Assembly (NCBI GenBank): GCA_002361875.1
Contig: DERX01000066.1
Span: 731-7,524 of the forward strand
Reading direction: 5' to 3'
From: Ruminococcaceae bacterium UBA3329
GTDB lineage: Bacteria > Bacillota > Clostridia > Oscillospirales > Acutalibacteraceae
Length of the DNA stretch: 6,794 nucleotides
How positions within the stretch are numbered: the stretch's first letter is position 1; every line of letters starts with the position of its first letter. A model generated the notes under the pieces. The model did not search any database. It saw only the letters and a program-made list of their open reading frames with translations, and was not told where the DNA came from. Positions 5,145-6,794 of the stretch are shown piece by piece. The position numbers were made by a program, and so were the translations under genes.

Positions 5145-6668
5145 TTACTTTAATATGAAATTTTCGCAATCATTCACTATTTTGAATTTACGCTTTGTGT
5201 TCTCTCTCGGAATTACCTTTAACTTTTCCGCGGAAATATTTTTTGCGTGGCGAATGTAAATTCCGTATGCGTTTAAATTTCGGAATCTGTTAGATTCAGG
5301 ATATTCTTTTTCCTGCTCAGGTACTTTAAATCTAAAATCACGATAATCCTTTCCACTGGCATATTTTACATCGATATTTTTAAGTATGACATTATCAATC
5401 TTTTGTGACGGAATACCCATAATTATTACAGGAATTTCAGAATTAAATGCTAGGATATCCGAAATATTTATATTTTTTAATTCACCTTTTTTATCGAGTT
5501 CAGGCAATCTATTGCGGTTTCTGTTGTTAAGCCGTAAAAAAACCGGGCACGCCATTGAGTCAATTTGAATATTTCTCACTGTAACATTTGATACTACAGC
5601 TCCGTCACAGGATTCAATTGAAATTCCCGAAGCACCTGCCGGAAAAATATCGGTTAAATAAAACTTGCAGTTTTCGACTGTAACATCGGAAATATCCAGT
5701 GATGTTTCAGTGCCGATTTTAAAGGAATTTGTGCAGGATATAACCTCACAATTGCCTATATAAATATTATTCATCGACTTTTCGCATGCAATATCATGTG
5801 AATTTTTTATAACAATTCCGTCATCGCCTGTCGAAACGAAACATTTTTCAACAGTGACATTTGAAGATCCCGAAATATCGATTCCGTCGGAATTGGCAAT
5901 GTGACGGTTATTATTGATAACGGTGTGTGTCACCGCAACATCATTGCACATATTTATATTCAGCGTCCAAAATGCAGAGTTTTCTAAAATTACATTAGAA
6001 ACCCTCACCTGATCGCAATTTTGAAAATGCACTAAAAATCCGTATTTGTCTTTATGGGCAAAACGGATTCTTTTTCTGTATTCCTGCCTCATATCCCAAA
6101 CATCTAATGCCTTTGAAAACGGCTCTGTTTTCGGCGGTAAATAAGGTTTAAGAGAAAAGTAATTCCCCTCACCGCAGATTTTGCCCGGACCTAAAAGTGC
6201 AACATTTTTACAGTTTTGAGCAAGAATAAGACCGTTTTTAATATAATCTTCACGGTTATCGGGGGCATTTACATTTATTACATAATCACTTATGTTATGA
6301 GATGCCCGAATTTCAGCACCTTTAGCGATAAAAAGAGCTACATTGCTTTTAAAAAATACTGTGCCGGAAGTAAATGAACCACCCTCAACAAGTACAATTC
6401 CGCCGCCGTTTTCATTGCAGTCGGCTATTGCACGGTTTATCGCGTCAGCGTTATTCACATTACTGTCATTAGGTATTGCTCCGTATGACAATATGCTGTA
6501 AACATTCTCATTCGGAACAGGCACACTGTAATTTATAAATTTTTCAAAAGGGATATTTTCAAAAAAATCGCCTTTATATGTTTCTGTAAAAATTTCACCG
6601 TCATATATTTTGAAATCCTTTTGCAGTTTAGGGAAAAAAGAGCATATATGGTTTATAAAACGGCTCAT
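5145..6668 (-). CDS. GH28-like (polygalacturonase family) parallel beta-helix protein, probably intracellular
   Basis: This 507-residue protein resembles GH28 enzymes, which cleave galacturonic-acid linkages in pectin by inversion. After about 55 unassigned residues comes the usual start of the fold, SILSYGAIPND (58-68) and GGGIVLVEGGSFTSGTVFFK (88-107), then beta-helix coils. Motif I is NSDGIDISGS (259-268, Asp261) and motif II is STGDDGIVIKN (279-289, Asp282 and Asp283), so the three classical catalytic aspartates are present. Motif III (GHG) is replaced by a stretch ending FKIGTETS (316-323) and motif IV (RIK) by GISIES. No signal peptide or membrane segment is visible, which suggests a cytoplasmic enzyme acting on imported oligosaccharides, perhaps an exo-type or rhamnogalacturonan-related activity. 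The ribosome site GAGGTGA lies five bases before the ATG. No transporter or other pectin gene is near. Fold and family are secure; substrate is not. Confidence 0.85.
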   Translation of the reverse strand: MSRFINHICSFFPKLQKDFKIYDGEIFTETYKGDFFENIPFEKFINYSVPVPNENVYSILSYGAIPNDSNVNNADAINRAIADCNENGGGIVLVEGGSFTSGTVFFKSNVALFIAKGAEIRASHNISDYVINVNAPDNREDYIKNGLILAQNCKNVALLGPGKICGEGNYFSLKPYLPPKTEPFSKALDVWDMRQEYRKRIRFAHKDKYGFLVHFQNCDQVRVSNVILENSAFWTLNINMCNDVAVTHTVINNNRHIANSDGIDISGSSNVTVEKCFVSTGDDGIVIKNSHDIACEKSMNNIYIGNCEVISCTNSFKIGTETSLDISDVTVENCKFYLTDIFPAGASGISIESCDGAVVSNVTVRNIQIDSMACPVFLRLNNRNRNRLPELDKKGELKNINISDILAFNSEIPVIIMGIPSQKIDNVILKNIDVKYASGKDYRDFRFKVPEQEKEYPESNRFRNLNAYGIYIRHAKNISAEKLKVIPRENTKRKFKIVNDCENFILK

Positions 6669-6696
6669 ATCGTCACCTCAAAAAATCATTTAAAGT

Positions 6697-6725
6697 ATTC
6701 TACCACAGTCTAAATAATTTTTAAA
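6697..6725 (-). promoter_or_regulatory. Extended -10 promoter of the GH28-like gene
   Basis: On the minus strand TGGTAGAAT (6697-6705) forms an extended -10 (TGn plus TAGAAT, 5 of 6). A weak -35, TTTAAA (6720-6725, 4 of 6), stands 17 bases upstream. The start would fall near 6690, giving a leader of about 20 bases that carries the ribosome site. Confidence 0.65.
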
Positions 6726-6743
6726 TAGTGTAATTTTAATTTT

Positions 6744-6757
6744 TTTTATGCATAAAA
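6744..6757. promoter_or_regulatory. Perfect 14-bp palindrome, possible operator in the divergent region
   Basis: TTTTATGCATAAAA is an exact palindrome in the region between two divergent genes. It overlaps TAAAAT (6753-6758), the only plausible -10 for the downstream plus-strand gene; no good -35 stands at 16-18 bases from it. Outer arms TAATTTTA (6731-6738) and TAAAATTA (6753-6760) form a further inverted repeat. An operator role is inference only. Confidence 0.35.
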
Positions 6758-6786
6758 TTATCTGAGAAACTAACAGAGGTGATTTT

Positions 6787-6794
6787 ATGTGCGG
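6787..6794 (+). CDS. Start of a gene encoding a Met-Cys-Gly protein, cut by the window end
   Basis: Only ATG TGC GG is visible, but it is preceded by a strong ribosome site AGAGGTGA (6775-6782) about five bases away. Met-Cys-Gly is a rare beginning, shared by proteins whose second residue becomes an N-terminal catalytic cysteine: the SRAP/YedK family that crosslinks to abasic DNA sites, and class II glutamine amidotransferases such as asparagine synthetase, PurF and GlmS. Eight bases cannot separate these or exclude something else. Confidence 0.55.

Noticed and set aside
5386..5568. Plus-strand open frame of 60 codons inside the GH28-like gene
   Set aside because: Antisense shadow of a beta-helix coding region, with no ribosome site or recognisable product.

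Overview
The window looks like a chromosomal segment of an anaerobic, low-to-mid GC Gram-positive bacterium of the class Clostridia, probably near the Ruminococcaceae/Oscillospiraceae. This is inferred from the Clostridia-type aconitase and isocitrate dehydrogenase, the NADH sensor Rex, a rubrerythrin, an AbrB-like regulator with a zinc-ribbon tail, strong AGGAG-type ribosome sites and AT-rich sigma-A-type promoters. No mobile element, CRISPR array, tRNA or rRNA was seen. All six complete reading frames are intact, and the two window edges cut genes.

Layout. (1) Positions 2-3413, plus strand: a tight three-gene operon, acn (5' end missing), icd and rex, with gaps of 12 and 10 bases and a Shine-Dalgarno fused to each upstream stop codon. 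Acn and Icd turn citrate into 2-oxoglutarate, the oxidative arm of the TCA cycle that feeds glutamate synthesis in anaerobes. Rex is a repressor that reads NADH/NAD+. (2) Positions 3415-3451: a perfect 16-bp hairpin that serves as a shared terminator. (3) Positions 3451-4324, minus strand: a small AbrB/SpoVT-type regulator with a CxxC/CxxC tail, preceded by its own strong promoter, and upstream of it a rubrerythrin (peroxide reduction). (4) Positions 4325-4448: a divergent intergenic region in which the -35 boxes of the rubrerythrin and trmO promoters share the same base pairs. (5) Positions 4449-5132, plus strand: trmO, a tRNA m6t6A37 methyltransferase. (6) Positions 5121-5142: a second shared hairpin whose loop holds the trmO stop codon. 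(7) Positions 5145-6668, minus strand: a GH28-like parallel beta-helix protein with no signal peptide and altered catalytic motifs III and IV. (8) Positions 6669-6786: a divergent region with an extended -10 promoter for the GH28 gene, a 14-bp palindrome, and the ribosome site of a plus-strand gene that starts with Met-Cys-Gly at 6787 and runs off the window.

The window's common theme is redox and oxygen tolerance: Rex, an NAD(P)H-producing enzyme, a [4Fe-4S] enzyme sensitive to oxidants, and a peroxide-reducing rubrerythrin. I found no clearly new multi-gene system. The best leads are the placement of rex inside the acn-icd operon, a shared bipartite upstream element at the rubrerythrin and AbrB-like genes, and the non-canonical intracellular GH28-like protein.
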